Source: Arctic95D-9 sp035967665 (lineage in GTDB: Bacteria > Verrucomicrobiota > Verrucomicrobiia > Verrucomicrobiales > DEV007). From it: a stretch of 64,000 nt of DNA. The position numbers and the translations under genes are program-made. The stretch covers positions 1 through 64,000 of the forward strand of contig JAYWLB010000046.1 of assembly GCA_035967665.1 (NCBI GenBank), given 5' to 3'. The notes below the pieces were generated by a model that was not told the origin of the DNA, did not search any database, and was given only the letters and a program-made list of their open reading frames with translations. Shown piece by piece: positions 1 to 8,189 of this stretch (within the stretch, counting starts at the first letter, position 1; each line of letters starts with the position of its first letter).

Positions 1-26
1 AAGCCAAGCCTGAAGCCAAGAAGTAA
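1..26 (+). CDS. 3' end of an upstream gene (Ala/Lys/Pro-rich tail)
   Basis: Reading from base 3, the first bases encode Ala-Lys-Pro-Glu-Ala-Lys-Lys and then TAA at 24-26. This fits the charged, low-complexity tail of a protein that begins before the window. It lies 39 bases before the CcoN-like gene and could belong to the same respiratory operon. Too little is present to name the protein. Confidence 0.4.
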
Positions 27-65
27 GGCTGCCAGGTATTCTACGAAAAATATTATCACGTTCTC

Positions 66-1526
66 ATGACATCTGAACACCCAACGCCTGAGGAAATGAG
101 CGAAAGAGCGGCGATTGACCGCTCGGCCCGCTTTCCCGTGCTGTTTTTCTTCACAAGTGCAGCAGCATGGCTTCTCGTTGCTACGTTGCTGGGTTTCTTC
201 AGCTCTTTGAAGCTGAGTGTCCCCGGTCTCTGGGATAACTGTCAGTTTCTCGGCTATGGGCGTCTTTTCCCCGCCCATATGAATGCCCTTGTCTACGGTT
301 GGGCGATGCAGGCCGGGCTGGGAGTCGTGCTTTGGCTCATGGCGAGATTGAGCCGCAATAAGATTGAGCATCCTGTCGCGATTATTGTTGCCGGAGCTCT
401 CTGGAATGCCGGAGTGACGCTTTCGGTTATCACTGTCTGGTTTGGATTCGGTAATTCGATGCCGCTTCTCGACTTTCCTGCCTGGGTATGGCCCGTCCTC
501 GCTATCTCCTACGCGTTGATCGTGGTGTGGATCGTGCCGATGTTCCGCCAGCGTGGCGAATCGCTCATCTATGTCTCCGAGATGTTTGTCCTCGGGGCGG
601 TTGTGTGGTTTCCGTGGATTTTCATCACCGCAAACCTCCTTATCAATAAAGGAAGTGCCCCGGTGATGGCTGCAGGCACCAATGCCTGGTTCATTACCAA
701 TCTCTCATACTTCTGGATGGCTCCGATCGCACTGGCGATTGCCTACTACATCGTGCCGAAGATTTCCGGGCGGGCTGTCTTCAGCTACCCACTCGCACAG
801 GTGAGCTTCTGGCTCCTTGCCGGGCTCGCCGGCTGGACAGGTTTTGCCCGCTATATGGGTGGTCCGTTTCCTGCCTGGATGTCGGCAGTAAGCAGCACTG
901 CTTCCATTTTCATCCTTCTCGCTGTTCTTGTGACCGTCGTGAATATTCTGATGACTTTGAAGGGAGCGACCAAGATCTGGGAGTTCAGCCCGTCCTTGCG
1001 TTTCACCGTATTTGGAATGTTGATGCTGGCGGCCTACGCTCTTCTCTCTGCAGTCAGTTCGACTTACTATTTCGGAAAGAATCTTCAGTTCAGCCATTTC
1101 GTGGTCGGGCTCGACACGCTTGCTTTCTACGGTTTCTTCTCCATGACGGTTTTCGGAGCGATCTACTTCATCGTTCCCCGTATCACCGGAAGCGAGTGGC
1201 CTTCGGGTAAGCGCATACGAACCCACTTCTGGTTCAGTGCCTACGGTATTATCACCTTGGTTGTCTGCATGCTCGTTGGCGGTATCGCTCAAGGAGGGAG
1301 CCTCGCTCAGTGGGACCAGGCGTTTTCTACATCGTTTGTTACTTCTTCAGCCTACGTCGCGGGACGTTGCATCGCATGGGCACTGATTTCATTCTCGAAT
1401 CTCATGTTCCTTTACCAGTTGGCGCTCATGTTTATTGGCAAAGGGCGTAAATCAAGCGGGCCGACTCTGATTCATGCCGAGCCGGGTAAGGTTGAAAGTG
1501 CCAAAGCAGCTGCCGGTATTAACTGA
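66..1526 (+). CDS. ccoN: CcoN-like (cbb3 oxidase subunit I) membrane protein lacking catalytic histidines
   Basis: A 486-residue polytopic membrane protein that aligns by eye along its length with CcoN, the catalytic subunit of cbb3-type oxidases. Shared blocks include GRLFPAHMNA (residues 65-74), YYIVPK (227-232), the NILMTLKGA stretch (293-301) and GIAQGG. The residues that make CcoN an oxidase are missing. The WYGHN copper ligand is replaced by FITNLS (209-214), the WAGPHHLH pair by WTGFARYM (257-264), and the GHVH heme ligands by GLDT (348-351). His71, one low-spin heme ligand, and His344 remain. It is probably not a working oxygen-reducing centre. It heads a run with CcoO- and CcoP-like genes and then a complete aa3 oxidase, so it may act as a scaffold or electron-transfer subunit. 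The family call is firm; the role is inferred. Confidence 0.85.
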   Translation: MTSEHPTPEEMSERAAIDRSARFPVLFFFTSAAAWLLVATLLGFFSSLKLSVPGLWDNCQFLGYGRLFPAHMNALVYGWAMQAGLGVVLWLMARLSRNKIEHPVAIIVAGALWNAGVTLSVITVWFGFGNSMPLLDFPAWVWPVLAISYALIVVWIVPMFRQRGESLIYVSEMFVLGAVVWFPWIFITANLLINKGSAPVMAAGTNAWFITNLSYFWMAPIALAIAYYIVPKISGRAVFSYPLAQVSFWLLAGLAGWTGFARYMGGPFPAWMSAVSSTASIFILLAVLVTVVNILMTLKGATKIWEFSPSLRFTVFGMLMLAAYALLSAVSSTYYFGKNLQFSHFVVGLDTLAFYGFFSMTVFGAIYFIVPRITGSEWPSGKRIRTHFWFSAYGIITLVVCMLVGGIAQGGSLAQWDQAFSTSFVTSSAYVAGRCIAWALISFSNLMFLYQLALMFIGKGRKSSGPTLIHAEPGKVESAKAAAGIN

Positions 1527-1558
1527 GAACCTTTGAATCGCGTAGAAAAATCATTTAT

Positions 1559-2179
1559 ATGAGTTCAAACAAATTCTGGAAGTTGCTCAGCGCTCTTGGA
1601 GCGGTATTCGCACTGCCGTGGCTATTTCTCATCGTCATTCCATTCCTCAAGATGTCGAATGCCCAGCCGGTTCCTTATTCTGAGGAAGATGGCGTCGAAG
1701 GTATTGCGGCCTATCCGGACAAGACTCTGCAACGGCACGGAGCGAGCGATTACGGTCGTCAGATTTACGCAGCCGAAGGGTGCGCTTACTGTCATACGCA
1801 GGTAGTTCGCCCAACCTACGCCGGTCCTGATATGTGGAGACCGGGCTGGGGTGGACGCGAAGAGGACGGACTCGCCCGTGAAACTCAGCCGGGGGATTAC
1901 GCGACCGAAAAAGTGGCGATGCTCGGCTATCAGCGTATCGGTCAGGATCTTTCAAACGTGGGCCATCGCATCACCTCCCGTGAGCTGATGCATCAGCATC
2001 TCGTTGATCCCAAGGGGCTCGATCCGAATTCCGGTATGCCGGCATACAAGCACCTTTATAAAAAATCATCGATCGGCAGCGGCTATGTTCCTACAGGAAA
2101 AGCCGAAGCATTGGTGGACTATCTGATGTCTTTGAAGAAAGATCAGAAGATTCCGGGCGCAATTGTAAGCGGCAGCTAG
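1559..2179 (+). CDS. ccoO: CcoO-like cytochrome c subunit (cbb3 oxidase subunit II)
   Basis: A 206-residue membrane-anchored c-type cytochrome. One N-terminal membrane helix (about residues 8-30) is followed by a periplasmic domain with a heme c site, CAYCH, at residues 75-79, followed by the TQVVRP sequence typical of CcoO. A likely axial methionine is in SGMPAYKHL near residue 160. In cbb3 oxidases CcoO passes electrons to CcoN. Here the neighbouring CcoN-like protein lacks its metal ligands, so the final acceptor may instead be the aa3 oxidase encoded just downstream. It lies 32 bases after the CcoN-like gene, on the same strand, and is probably cotranscribed. No defects are seen in it. 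Confidence 0.9.
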   Translation: MSSNKFWKLLSALGAVFALPWLFLIVIPFLKMSNAQPVPYSEEDGVEGIAAYPDKTLQRHGASDYGRQIYAAEGCAYCHTQVVRPTYAGPDMWRPGWGGREEDGLARETQPGDYATEKVAMLGYQRIGQDLSNVGHRITSRELMHQHLVDPKGLDPNSGMPAYKHLYKKSSIGSGYVPTGKAEALVDYLMSLKKDQKIPGAIVSGS

Positions 2180-2216
2180 TCCGCGAAACCAAATTTAATT
2201 TTAATCAGCTATCCAA

Positions 2217-2954
2217 ATGGGGAGCAACGAGAACAAAAACATCGATTACGATCAGGGAACCGTCAGCACGGTTCAGTTGCATGACTCTGTTCGTCGTGAG
2301 AACGCCCTTCCACGTGAAGGAAGCGGCACTGTGGGCATTTCAATTATCGTGGTTAGCGCACTTGTCCTGATTTTCGGTGGTGGGCAGCTTTTCAGCGGTG
2401 CCAACGGCTTTAGCGACAGCATCTACATTTCTGATTACTACAAAGCGGAACCACGTCCTTCCCTCGGTGGTGACGGCGGCGATGCTGCAGCTGTCGCATG
2501 GATCGATTCCTGGACCAAGGACGGTAAGAAAGTTTATGGTAACTGCATCGCCTGTCACCAGGCATCGGGGCTCGGAATTCCCGGTCAGTTCCCACCGCTC
2601 ATCGGATCCGAATGGGTCGACGGCGGAACAGCCCGAATGGGGGCGATTCTCCTTCACGGAATCACCGGCTCATTCTCTGTTGGCGGTCAGGCCTACAATG
2701 GCCTCATGCCGGCGTGGAACACGCTTTCCGATGAAAAGATTGCCCAGGTCGCCACTTATATCCGACGTGAATTCGGCAGTCTCCCTGAAGGGGAAGACGG
2801 CGTAGTTACCACGGAGATGATCAAAGCGGCTCGTGAGCAATTCAGTGGTCAGGCAGTTCCTTATCAGGAAGCTGAGCTTCTGGCGATTCCTGAAGACGAG
2901 ATGCTTCCGGGCGCAAAGGTGGACTTGCAGACGGGGAAACCGGCTGAAGGTTGA
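2217..2954 (+). CDS. Monoheme membrane cytochrome c, CcoP-like third subunit
   Basis: A 245-residue protein with a roughly 37-residue cytoplasmic N-terminus, one membrane helix (about 38-60) and a periplasmic cytochrome c domain. The single heme site is CIACH at residues 110-114, followed by a conserved FPPLIGSEWV segment and a methionine candidate in GLMPAW. Standard CcoP has two hemes; only one CxxCH is present here. Position directly after CcoO, with a 37-base gap, suggests it is the third subunit of the same complex. It could also serve as the electron donor to the aa3 oxidase starting 78 bases downstream. Domain identity is clear; the assignment to a cbb3 complex rests on gene order. Confidence 0.8.
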   Translation: MGSNENKNIDYDQGTVSTVQLHDSVRRENALPREGSGTVGISIIVVSALVLIFGGGQLFSGANGFSDSIYISDYYKAEPRPSLGGDGGDAAAVAWIDSWTKDGKKVYGNCIACHQASGLGIPGQFPPLIGSEWVDGGTARMGAILLHGITGSFSVGGQAYNGLMPAWNTLSDEKIAQVATYIRREFGSLPEGEDGVVTTEMIKAAREQFSGQAVPYQEAELLAIPEDEMLPGAKVDLQTGKPAEG

Positions 2955-3032
2955 TATTAAAGGATCTCAATCCGAAAACATTCAAAGACGGGGGTTTATC
3001 TCTTCTCCTTATTAACGTAATTTAGACTTTCA

Positions 3033-4961
3033 ATGAGCGCAGCTACAGCAGAAACACACGATCAGGCTCACGAGGAACATCATCATGTTGAGCCTTTCTG
3101 GAAAAAATATATTTTCTCCACCGATCACAAAACCATTGGAATTCAGTATGGTTATACCTCGCTGGTCTTTCTCGCGTTCGGGTTTTTCCTGATGATGGTG
3201 ATGCGATGGAGTATCGCCTATCCCGACCGTGCTGTTCCATTGCTCGCTGACTGGCCCTGGTTTCAGGCATGGCTCGACGACGGCGGTAAAGTCACCGGCG
3301 ATCTCTACAATATGTTCGGTGCGATGCACGGAACGATCATGGTTTTCCTTGGTATTGTCCCGCTCGCTTTCGGAGCTTTCGGCAACTACGTGACTCCTCT
3401 GCAGATCGGTGCGCCGGATATGGCGTTTCCCCGCCTCAATATGGCGAGCTACTGGCTTTACCTTCTCGGTGGCGTCCTCATGTTCGTCAGTTTCTTCCTG
3501 CCTTCGGGCGCGGCCAAGGCCGGCTGGACCAATTACTCGCCTCTCGCTACGACGACCGATATTCACTACGGGGACCTGTTCTGGACGGGGCAAACCCAGT
3601 GGCTTGTCGCGATGGCTCTCCTCATCACCTCGTCTCTTCTCGGTGCGGTTAACTTCATCTGTACGATTATCAACCTGCGATGCCGCGGGATGAGCTGGAT
3701 GCGTCTGCCCTTCTTTGTCTGGGCAATGCTTGTGACCGGCTTTCTTCTCCTCCTCGCTTTCCCGCCTCTTGAGGTAGCGGCAATCATGCAGCTTATGGAC
3801 CGACTCGCCGGAACGAGTTTCTTTGTTCCTACCGGTCTCAACGTCAGCGGAATGTCGTTCGACGCCGCGGGTGGTGGTAGTCCGCTTCTTTATCAGCACC
3901 TTTTCTGGTTCCTCGCTCACCCCGAGGTTTACGTTCTGATTCTGCCTGCGCTTGCGATTGTGGCTGAAATCATTCCATGTAACACCCGGAAACCGCTCTG
4001 GGGTTACAAAACGATGGTCTACGCCGTAATGGTGCTCGGATTCCTCGCCTTTATCGTGTGGGCTCACCACATGTATATCACCGGAATGGGGCCGGCGATT
4101 TCAACGTTCTTCCAGACAACGACGGTGCTGATCTCGGTGCCCTCGGTGATTCTGATCACCTCACTGTTGATTTCCATGTGGGGCGGTTCGATCCGCTTCA
4201 ATGTCCCGATGCTTTTCGCGACTGCGTTCATTCCGATGTTCGGAATCGGTGGACTTACCGGTTTGCCTCTCGCATTCAGCCTTCCGGATCTGCACCTTCA
4301 CGATACCTACTACGTGATTGCCCACTTCCACTACGTAGTGGCTCCCGGCACGATCTTCGGACTCTTTGCAGGGATTTATCACTGGTATCCAAAGCTCACC
4401 GGGCGCATGATGAGCACCCGGCTCGGACACCTGCACTTCTGGCCTTCATTGTTGTTCATGAACGGCATTTTCGCCCCCATGTTCATTCAGGGAATGGCTG
4501 GATTTCACCGTCGTGCATTTGACGGAGGTAAAGCGTATGAGCAAATCAGCACACAGGTTTTTGCTGAACCGAATACGTTTCTCGCCAACGTTGCAGAGGT
4601 TCTCAACGTAATTGAGCCGGATGCAGCGCTTCGTATGATCGATTTGAATATCGTGACTTCCGGATCCGCCTGGTTGCTCGCCGTTTTTCAGGTTCCTTTC
4701 ATCATTAATTTGTTCATCAGCAAGTTTATCGGCAAGAAAGTGAGCAGCGACAATCCGTGGGACGCAACCACTCTGGAGTGGGCCACTCCGACGCCTCCTC
4801 CGCATGGGAATTTCCTTTCCGAGCCGGTTGCTTATCGTGGACCCTACGAGTATAGCGTCCCGGGTGAAGCGAGAGACTTTTGTCCGCAGTTCGAAGACGA
4901 TCCTTCAAAGATTACTTCAGAGAGTAAAGCCGGCAAAGAAGGTGATAAACCAGCCGTTTAA
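3033..4961 (+). CDS. ctaD: Cytochrome c oxidase subunit I (aa3-type)
   Basis: A 642-residue heme-copper oxidase catalytic subunit. The low-spin heme ligands (His99 and His433), the copper ligands (His296 and His345-346), the cross-linking Tyr300 and the high-spin heme ligand His431 can all be placed. D-channel residues Asp129, Asn136 and Glu298 are present. The helix that normally carries the K-channel lysine (VPTGIK) reads VPSVIL, putting Leu374 at that position. The N-terminus is histidine-rich (residues 9-18), and a hydrophilic tail of about 70 residues follows the last helix. It couples oxygen reduction to proton pumping in the inner membrane. It is followed by subunits III, IV and II, an order seen in several bacterial phyla. 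The identity is secure; only the proton-path detail is unusual. Confidence 0.96.
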   Translation: MSAATAETHDQAHEEHHHVEPFWKKYIFSTDHKTIGIQYGYTSLVFLAFGFFLMMVMRWSIAYPDRAVPLLADWPWFQAWLDDGGKVTGDLYNMFGAMHGTIMVFLGIVPLAFGAFGNYVTPLQIGAPDMAFPRLNMASYWLYLLGGVLMFVSFFLPSGAAKAGWTNYSPLATTTDIHYGDLFWTGQTQWLVAMALLITSSLLGAVNFICTIINLRCRGMSWMRLPFFVWAMLVTGFLLLLAFPPLEVAAIMQLMDRLAGTSFFVPTGLNVSGMSFDAAGGGSPLLYQHLFWFLAHPEVYVLILPALAIVAEIIPCNTRKPLWGYKTMVYAVMVLGFLAFIVWAHHMYITGMGPAISTFFQTTTVLISVPSVILITSLLISMWGGSIRFNVPMLFATAFIPMFGIGGLTGLPLAFSLPDLHLHDTYYVIAHFHYVVAPGTIFGLFAGIYHWYPKLTGRMMSTRLGHLHFWPSLLFMNGIFAPMFIQGMAGFHRRAFDGGKAYEQISTQVFAEPNTFLANVAEVLNVIEPDAALRMIDLNIVTSGSAWLLAVFQVPFIINLFISKFIGKKVSSDNPWDATTLEWATPTPPPHGNFLSEPVAYRGPYEYSVPGEARDFCPQFEDDPSKITSESKAGKEGDKPAV

Positions 4962-5017
4962 CCGGGGATCGACCCCTTACCGAACGATTTAGAAGATTTT
5001 AGCAAGAAGATTGCCAT

Positions 5018-6517
5018 ATGGAAATTCCACACGAAGTAACGCCGAGACGGGACACCGGTTTATACAATGCCAAGCTCGGTGTCTGGTTGTTCCTCGCGTC
5101 CGAGGTTATGTTGTTTGGCGGCCTCTTTTCCGCTTACGTATTTTTGCGGGTTGGTATTCAGGACGGAGTTGATAATCCGTGGCCCTGGGGACTCAATGTT
5201 CACAAAGACTTTGTCTGGCTCGGTTTCATCAACACACTTGTTCTGATCGCCTCATCGGTCGGAGTCGTGTTTGCCTGGGTTGCCCTGAAGGAGCGGAACT
5301 GGAAGCTCTATCAGATCTACATGTATGCGGTGATTGGTTGTGCGGTTATTTTCATGTGCCTCAAGGGGATTGAATACAACAGCAAATTAAATCACCACTT
5401 CGGGATCAAGTTGAAAGACAACTCCGTCATGGAGGGGGAGCTGGTAAACAAGACCGACCGCATTCGTTTCGAAGGTGCCTCGGCTTCAGTCAGTCTTCAG
5501 GGCGCTGTGCCGGTCTTCATCAAAAGTATTCCAAAAGGGGAGTTTCCCACATTCAAGGTGACTGAAGGTCCCGGTTCTGAAGAGGGTGTTGAAATCCATT
5601 CGGAGTCTGAGCTCAAGGCCTGGTTCCACAAGGAGCGTCGCGCAATTTCGGCGAAACTGACGGAAGAGCGCAAACGTTACCGTTCAGAGCTTGCCTCCGG
5701 TGTGGCCAATCCGACGCCGGTATCAGTGAGCAGCTCAGCAAAGTTGACATCGAGCGAGCCTTTTGTTCTCAACGCAAATCCCCGTAAAGTGGTTCTCCAC
5801 AGCGACAGCGTGGTTAATTTCAAAGACGGTTCGAAAGTCGAAGGGAAACTCATCAGCGATGACGTCGAATTCATCGTTCACGAGGTGGACCTTCAGCTCG
5901 TGCTTCCTCAAAAGCAGCGTGAGTCTATTGTCTGGGATGTTATCAATGACGAAGGCGCAAAGCAGCAGTTCTTCGAGCAGCAGGACGCCGAGTATCGTCA
6001 TCTTCGGGAATACTACGAGCCACGCGGCGAGGTGATTCCTGAGAAGATGTTGCGGGGCCACATCCTCAATCTTCACGACGTTCATCTCGGTGGGCATCAT
6101 GGTGATCACGACGATCACGGTGATGAGCATCATGACGAGGTTCACAAGAGCGAGTCAAAGCCGTCCGCTGAAGGTGCTGATAAAGAAGTCGGACACGAGC
6201 GGTCGGATGCGATTCACAGCCACGGCGCGCATGACGGGGAGCACAGCATCAGTGTTCCACGTGATCAGATCAAATTCATGGGGAACCACGGCCCTCGATA
6301 CGGCAACTACTACGCGATTTATTTCACGATGACGGCTCTCCACGGTCTTCACGTTATCGGTGGAGCGCTCGTTCTCCTGTTCTTCACCGTCTTCGGGAAG
6401 AAACTCTACTTGAAGAACCCGGAGCATCTCGCCAACCGCATTGAGGTAGGCGGTCTTTTCTGGCACTTTGTCGACTTGATCTGGATCTTCCTGTTCCCGC
6501 TCATGTATCTCCTTTAA
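5018..6517 (+). CDS. ctaE: Cytochrome c oxidase subunit III with a ~300-residue insertion
   Basis: Five membrane segments of a normal subunit III are visible at about residues 18-45, 65-88, 98-118, 430-458 and 476-498, including the ending LFWHFVDLIWIFLFPL. Bacterial five-helix subunit III proteins are usually about 200 residues; this one is 499. The excess is one hydrophilic block at about 122-425, between helices 3 and 4, where the standard protein has a short loop. By the usual topology this faces the periplasm. The block contains two similar segments (about 129-152 and 266-290, pattern K-D-x-S-x-x-E-G-x-L) and a His/Asp-rich stretch at 354-409 with repeated HHGDHDDH-like runs that could bind metal. 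There is no frameshift and the reading frame is continuous. The subunit identity is certain; the role of the insertion is unknown. Confidence 0.93.
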   Translation: MEIPHEVTPRRDTGLYNAKLGVWLFLASEVMLFGGLFSAYVFLRVGIQDGVDNPWPWGLNVHKDFVWLGFINTLVLIASSVGVVFAWVALKERNWKLYQIYMYAVIGCAVIFMCLKGIEYNSKLNHHFGIKLKDNSVMEGELVNKTDRIRFEGASASVSLQGAVPVFIKSIPKGEFPTFKVTEGPGSEEGVEIHSESELKAWFHKERRAISAKLTEERKRYRSELASGVANPTPVSVSSSAKLTSSEPFVLNANPRKVVLHSDSVVNFKDGSKVEGKLISDDVEFIVHEVDLQLVLPQKQRESIVWDVINDEGAKQQFFEQQDAEYRHLREYYEPRGEVIPEKMLRGHILNLHDVHLGGHHGDHDDHGDEHHDEVHKSESKPSAEGADKEVGHERSDAIHSHGAHDGEHSISVPRDQIKFMGNHGPRYGNYYAIYFTMTALHGLHVIGGALVLLFFTVFGKKLYLKNPEHLANRIEVGGLFWHFVDLIWIFLFPLMYLL

Positions 6518-6541
6518 TTTTTTATTCTATTTTCATTCATC

Positions 6542-6910
6542 ATGGCTGAATCAACTCACGACTGGGGAAAGCATAAGAAGTCTTATTTGATTGTTTTCGG
6601 AGCGCTTTGCGCCTGCACCTGTCTCACGCTTGCTCTGGGAATTTTCGCTCCTTTTGATTTGGGCCCTCCGGGACCGACGCCTGCTGATTTCGTGATCGGT
6701 CTCGCTGTTGCCTGCTTCAAGGCGAGTCTTGTCGGACTCATCTTCATGCACCTGAATCACGAAAGAGGACTGATTTACAAGCTGCTTGTCTTTACCTTTC
6801 TCTTTTCTCTCGGGCTCATGGCTCTGACTCTTTTCGCCGGTGCGGATCCGATTCTGGAGCAGTATGATACTCTGGAAAGCACCAACGGGAAATTGATGGA
6901 GAAACTCTAA
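6542..6910 (+). CDS. Cytochrome c oxidase subunit IV family protein
   Basis: A 122-residue membrane protein with three predicted helices (about 15-35, 45-70 and 78-100). The central segment KASLVGLIFMHLNHE matches the bacterial subunit IV (CoxD/CyoD-like) family, where lysine and histidine in that helix are conserved. It is a small accessory subunit of the aa3 oxidase in the inner membrane. It lies 24 bases after subunit III and 21 bases before a second small membrane protein, within one operon. Length and position are normal for the family. Confidence 0.85.
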   Translation: MAESTHDWGKHKKSYLIVFGALCACTCLTLALGIFAPFDLGPPGPTPADFVIGLAVACFKASLVGLIFMHLNHERGLIYKLLVFTFLFSLGLMALTLFAGADPILEQYDTLESTNGKLMEKL

Positions 6911-6931
6911 ACCTGACACCCCCTAAGAAAC

Positions 6932-7129
6932 ATGTCACTCAAACACTTTCATATCGCCTTCATTACCATCGTCGTTCTCGGCTCCTGGTCATTTGGTGCC
7001 TGGTGTTTGTTGACCCGCGGACTTCCCTCGATGTTCACTGCGATGGGATGGGCGAGTGTCGTCGGCGGCTTCGGACTCCTCGTTTACGGGGTTCGCTTTA
7101 TGAAGAAAATCCGAAAGGTTGTATCTTAG
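6932..7129 (+). CDS. Small two-helix membrane protein of the oxidase operon
   Basis: A 65-residue protein made almost entirely of two hydrophobic helices (about 5-27 and 33-55), with a basic C-terminus (MKKIRKVVS). It is not a family I can name. Its place between subunits IV and II, with short gaps on either side, argues that it is a real gene and a small subunit or assembly factor of the aa3 oxidase. The ATG start is 21 bases after the previous stop. Confidence 0.65.
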   Translation: MSLKHFHIAFITIVVLGSWSFGAWCLLTRGLPSMFTAMGWASVVGGFGLLVYGVRFMKKIRKVVS

Positions 7130-7137
7130 AGAATCTG

Positions 7138-7347
7138 ATGATGAGCACGTTGTTTTTTGAAAATATTCTCGCTTGCCCGATGTGCATGAGCGGCGCGGAA
7201 GGAAAATCTCTCCTCGCAGCCAACAGCGCTATCGGGGTGATGCTCGTCTTCCTTTTTACCATTTTGGGAAGCTTTATTACTTTTATTTATTATCTCGCAC
7301 GTCGTTCGCGGAAAATGGCCGAAGAACTCCCGGGCGAGGGGAACTGA
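7138..7347 (+). CDS. Small single-helix membrane protein with a CPMC motif
   Basis: The reading frame is open further upstream, but the sensible start is one of the two adjacent ATG codons at 7138 and 7141, giving 69 or 68 residues and only 8 bases after the previous gene. The protein has an N-terminal segment containing ACPMCMSG (residues 12-19), one membrane helix (about 31-52) and a charged C-terminal tail. The two cysteines in CPMC could bind copper or another metal, which would suit a place beside the CuA subunit. No family was recognised. Confidence rests on operon position and protein-like composition. Confidence 0.6.
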   Translation: MMSTLFFENILACPMCMSGAEGKSLLAANSAIGVMLVFLFTILGSFITFIYYLARRSRKMAEELPGEGN

Positions 7348-7397
7348 GGCTGGACTGATGTTTCGGCTAACCGATCTTTTTACTAACGAATTTTGAT

Positions 7398-8162
7398 ATG
7401 ATTGAGTGGATTAACGACATTTCCGGAATGCACGAGGTGGCTTCCCAGCATGGTAACGTGGGAAATCACATGTTGGCACTGGTGCACTGGTTTATGGCAA
7501 TTCTCTTTGTAGGATGGTCTATATTTCTGGGGGTAATCCTCTGGAAATTTCGCCGGAAGAAGACACCCCGCGCGAATTATCACGGAATGACTTCCCACTT
7601 TTCGACACACGTCGAGATCGGGGTGGTGATCGTGGAAGTTGTATTGCTTCTCGGATTCGCGTTCCCTCTCTGGGCAAAGCGCTCTGACAAAAACGCCCGT
7701 CCTGTTGGCGATGAGGTTGTCAATCTTCGTGCCGTCGGTGAGCAGTATCGCTGGACCTTCCATTACGCCGGTGCTGATAAGAATGTCGGGATGACCTCTC
7801 ATGAGCGGATTTCAGGTGCGAACCCGGTGGGGCTCGTCGCGGAAGATCCCAATGCTGCAGATGACTTTGTCTCAGTGAATGAGTTGAAAGTGCCGGTCGG
7901 ACGCCCTGTCGTTATTCAGGTGACATCGAAAGATGTGATTCACGGTCTCGCGATTATCCCGATGTTTTCGCAGCAGGATGCGATTCCCGGTTCCGAAATC
8001 CCAATGTGGTTTGTTCCGGAAAAGGAAGGTGAGTGGAACATCGTTTGTGCCCAGCTTTGCGGAGCAGGTCACGCGCAGATGGTGGCTTACGTTGAAGCTG
8101 TCAGCAGCGAAGAGTTCGATGAGTGGTATGCCGCTCAAACTCCGCTTCTGCCCAAAAACTAA
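7398..8162 (+). CDS. ctaC: Cytochrome c oxidase subunit II (CuA)
   Basis: A 254-residue protein with two membrane helices (about 25-48 and 73-93) and a periplasmic cupredoxin domain. The CuA ligands are visible: His182 in DVIHG, then Cys217, Cys221, His225 and Met228 in CAQLCGAGHAQM. The residue between the cysteines is Gln219 rather than the usual glutamate, whose backbone carbonyl binds CuA. QYRWTFHY (about 116-123) is the aromatic region before the copper site. There is no C-terminal heme, so this is an aa3-type, not a caa3-type, subunit. It accepts electrons from cytochrome c and ends the oxidase operon before a terminator. Confidence 0.95.
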   Translation: MIEWINDISGMHEVASQHGNVGNHMLALVHWFMAILFVGWSIFLGVILWKFRRKKTPRANYHGMTSHFSTHVEIGVVIVEVVLLLGFAFPLWAKRSDKNARPVGDEVVNLRAVGEQYRWTFHYAGADKNVGMTSHERISGANPVGLVAEDPNAADDFVSVNELKVPVGRPVVIQVTSKDVIHGLAIIPMFSQQDAIPGSEIPMWFVPEKEGEWNIVCAQLCGAGHAQMVAYVEAVSSEEFDEWYAAQTPLLPKN

Positions 8163-8189
8163 ACGATCAGTTCATAGAATTGATCGAAG

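Noticed and set aside
66..1526. Calling the first gene an ordinary functional cbb3 oxidase subunit I.
   Set aside because: The CuB and heme-ligand histidines are absent at every aligned position except His71.
5018..6517. The long subunit III as two genes fused by a sequencing error.
   Set aside because: The frame is continuous, the membrane segments flank the insertion in the right order, and codon use does not change.
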